The notes beneath the pieces are model-generated. The model was not told the DNA's origin. It did not search any database and worked only from the letters and a program-made list of their open reading frames with translations. A program made the position numbers and the translations under genes. A stretch of 64,000 nucleotides of DNA, taken from NCBI GenBank assembly GCA_029339505.1, contig JAQISU010000123.1:1765001-1829000 (forward strand). Reading direction: 5' to 3'. The stretch comes from Unio delphinus (Eukaryota; Mollusca; Bivalvia; Unionida; Unionidae). Below are positions 63,838 through 64,000 of the stretch, piece by piece; position 1 is the first letter of the stretch, and each line of letters starts with the position of its first letter.

Positions 63838-64000
63838 AGGGAGCCATGGTAACTTAGTAAAGTGTTGTACTCAATGGGTTGGAGGTTCAAAATCAATAGA
63901 GGCCAGCATAGGTTAGCTGCCTCAGCATATATGCTTGGGAGAGGCACTTTGCTCCTATTTCCTTGGCATGATAGAGCTAACATCATGCAAAGAATGCCAC
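63838..64000 (+). mobile_element. Probable tRNA-derived SINE (cut by window edge)
   Basis: GAGCCATGGTAACTTAGTAA and GGAGGTTCAAAATC have A-box and B-box character at tRNA-like spacing; a tail with TAGCTGCCTCAGCAT follows. It runs to the end of the window. Confidence 0.45.

Larger units (their letters stand above)
60909..64000. other. Sfmbt 5' intron/flank
   Basis: Contains degenerate short repeats (about 61430-61985), a slightly CpG-richer stretch (about 62185-62420) that might hold a promoter or noncoding first exon, two inverted repeats (62812-63112) and a SINE at the right edge. No coding exon found. Confidence 0.45.

Overview
The window is animal nuclear DNA: AT-rich, intron-dominated, with short exons, tRNA-derived SINEs, LINE and DIRS-type fragments and many minisatellites. 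I recognise one host gene and two Polinton/Maverick elements (virus-like DNA transposons). A SINE tail at about 56.8 kb resembles, from memory, a family common in molluscs, so a bivalve or other lophotrochozoan is my best guess (moderate confidence). There is no bacterial gene organisation.

Host gene. Fourteen minus-strand exons between 60908 and 8887 form one continuous reading frame (about 1,225 codons, all junction phases agree). They encode an Sfmbt-type Polycomb protein: a long Ser/Pro/Gln-rich N terminus, four MBT repeats, a SLED domain and a basic GRPPG segment. The C-terminal part, where the family carries a SAM domain, is not in the window and should lie to the left of the first Polinton.

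Polinton 1 (before position 1 to 8493, plus orientation) shows only its virion module: two unknown proteins, a pVI-like protein, double jelly-roll major capsid protein, pX-like protein, adenain-type protease, fibre-like coiled-coil protein, two-TM protein and a penton-like minor capsid protein. All are intact. The end is a 226-bp segment finishing in the AGCAGCAGAGAGGG-type terminus. A family of short palindromes with co-varying arms sits at its gene junctions and inside some genes.

Polinton 2 (24789-40894) is complete. It has 223-bp terminal inverted repeats with one mismatch and a 5-bp target duplication, and lies in the 25-kb Sfmbt intron. The same virion module runs on the minus strand (25041-32308). 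A 2.2-kb repeat-rich noncoding region follows. The replication/integration/packaging module comes last: Cys/His-rich protein, protein-primed-type PolB fused to an SF1 helicase, HNH nuclease, DDE integrase, parvovirus-type PLA2 joined to a zinc ribbon only through a frameshift, and an FtsK/A32-type packaging ATPase whose last codons lie inside the TIR. Several genes are frameshifted, mostly in A8-A10 runs, although the TIRs look very young.

Other content. A 196-bp MITE at 16781-16976 shares its terminal sequence and 5-bp duplication length with the Polintons. Tandem arrays occur at about 12.4, 14.5-15.2, 19.3-20.6, 20.9, 22.3-23.8, 24.1-24.8, 44.8-45.1, 45.9-46.5 and 47.5 kb. A perfect 73-bp-arm palindrome lies at 62.8-63.0 kb. 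The rest is intron or flank in which I see no genes.
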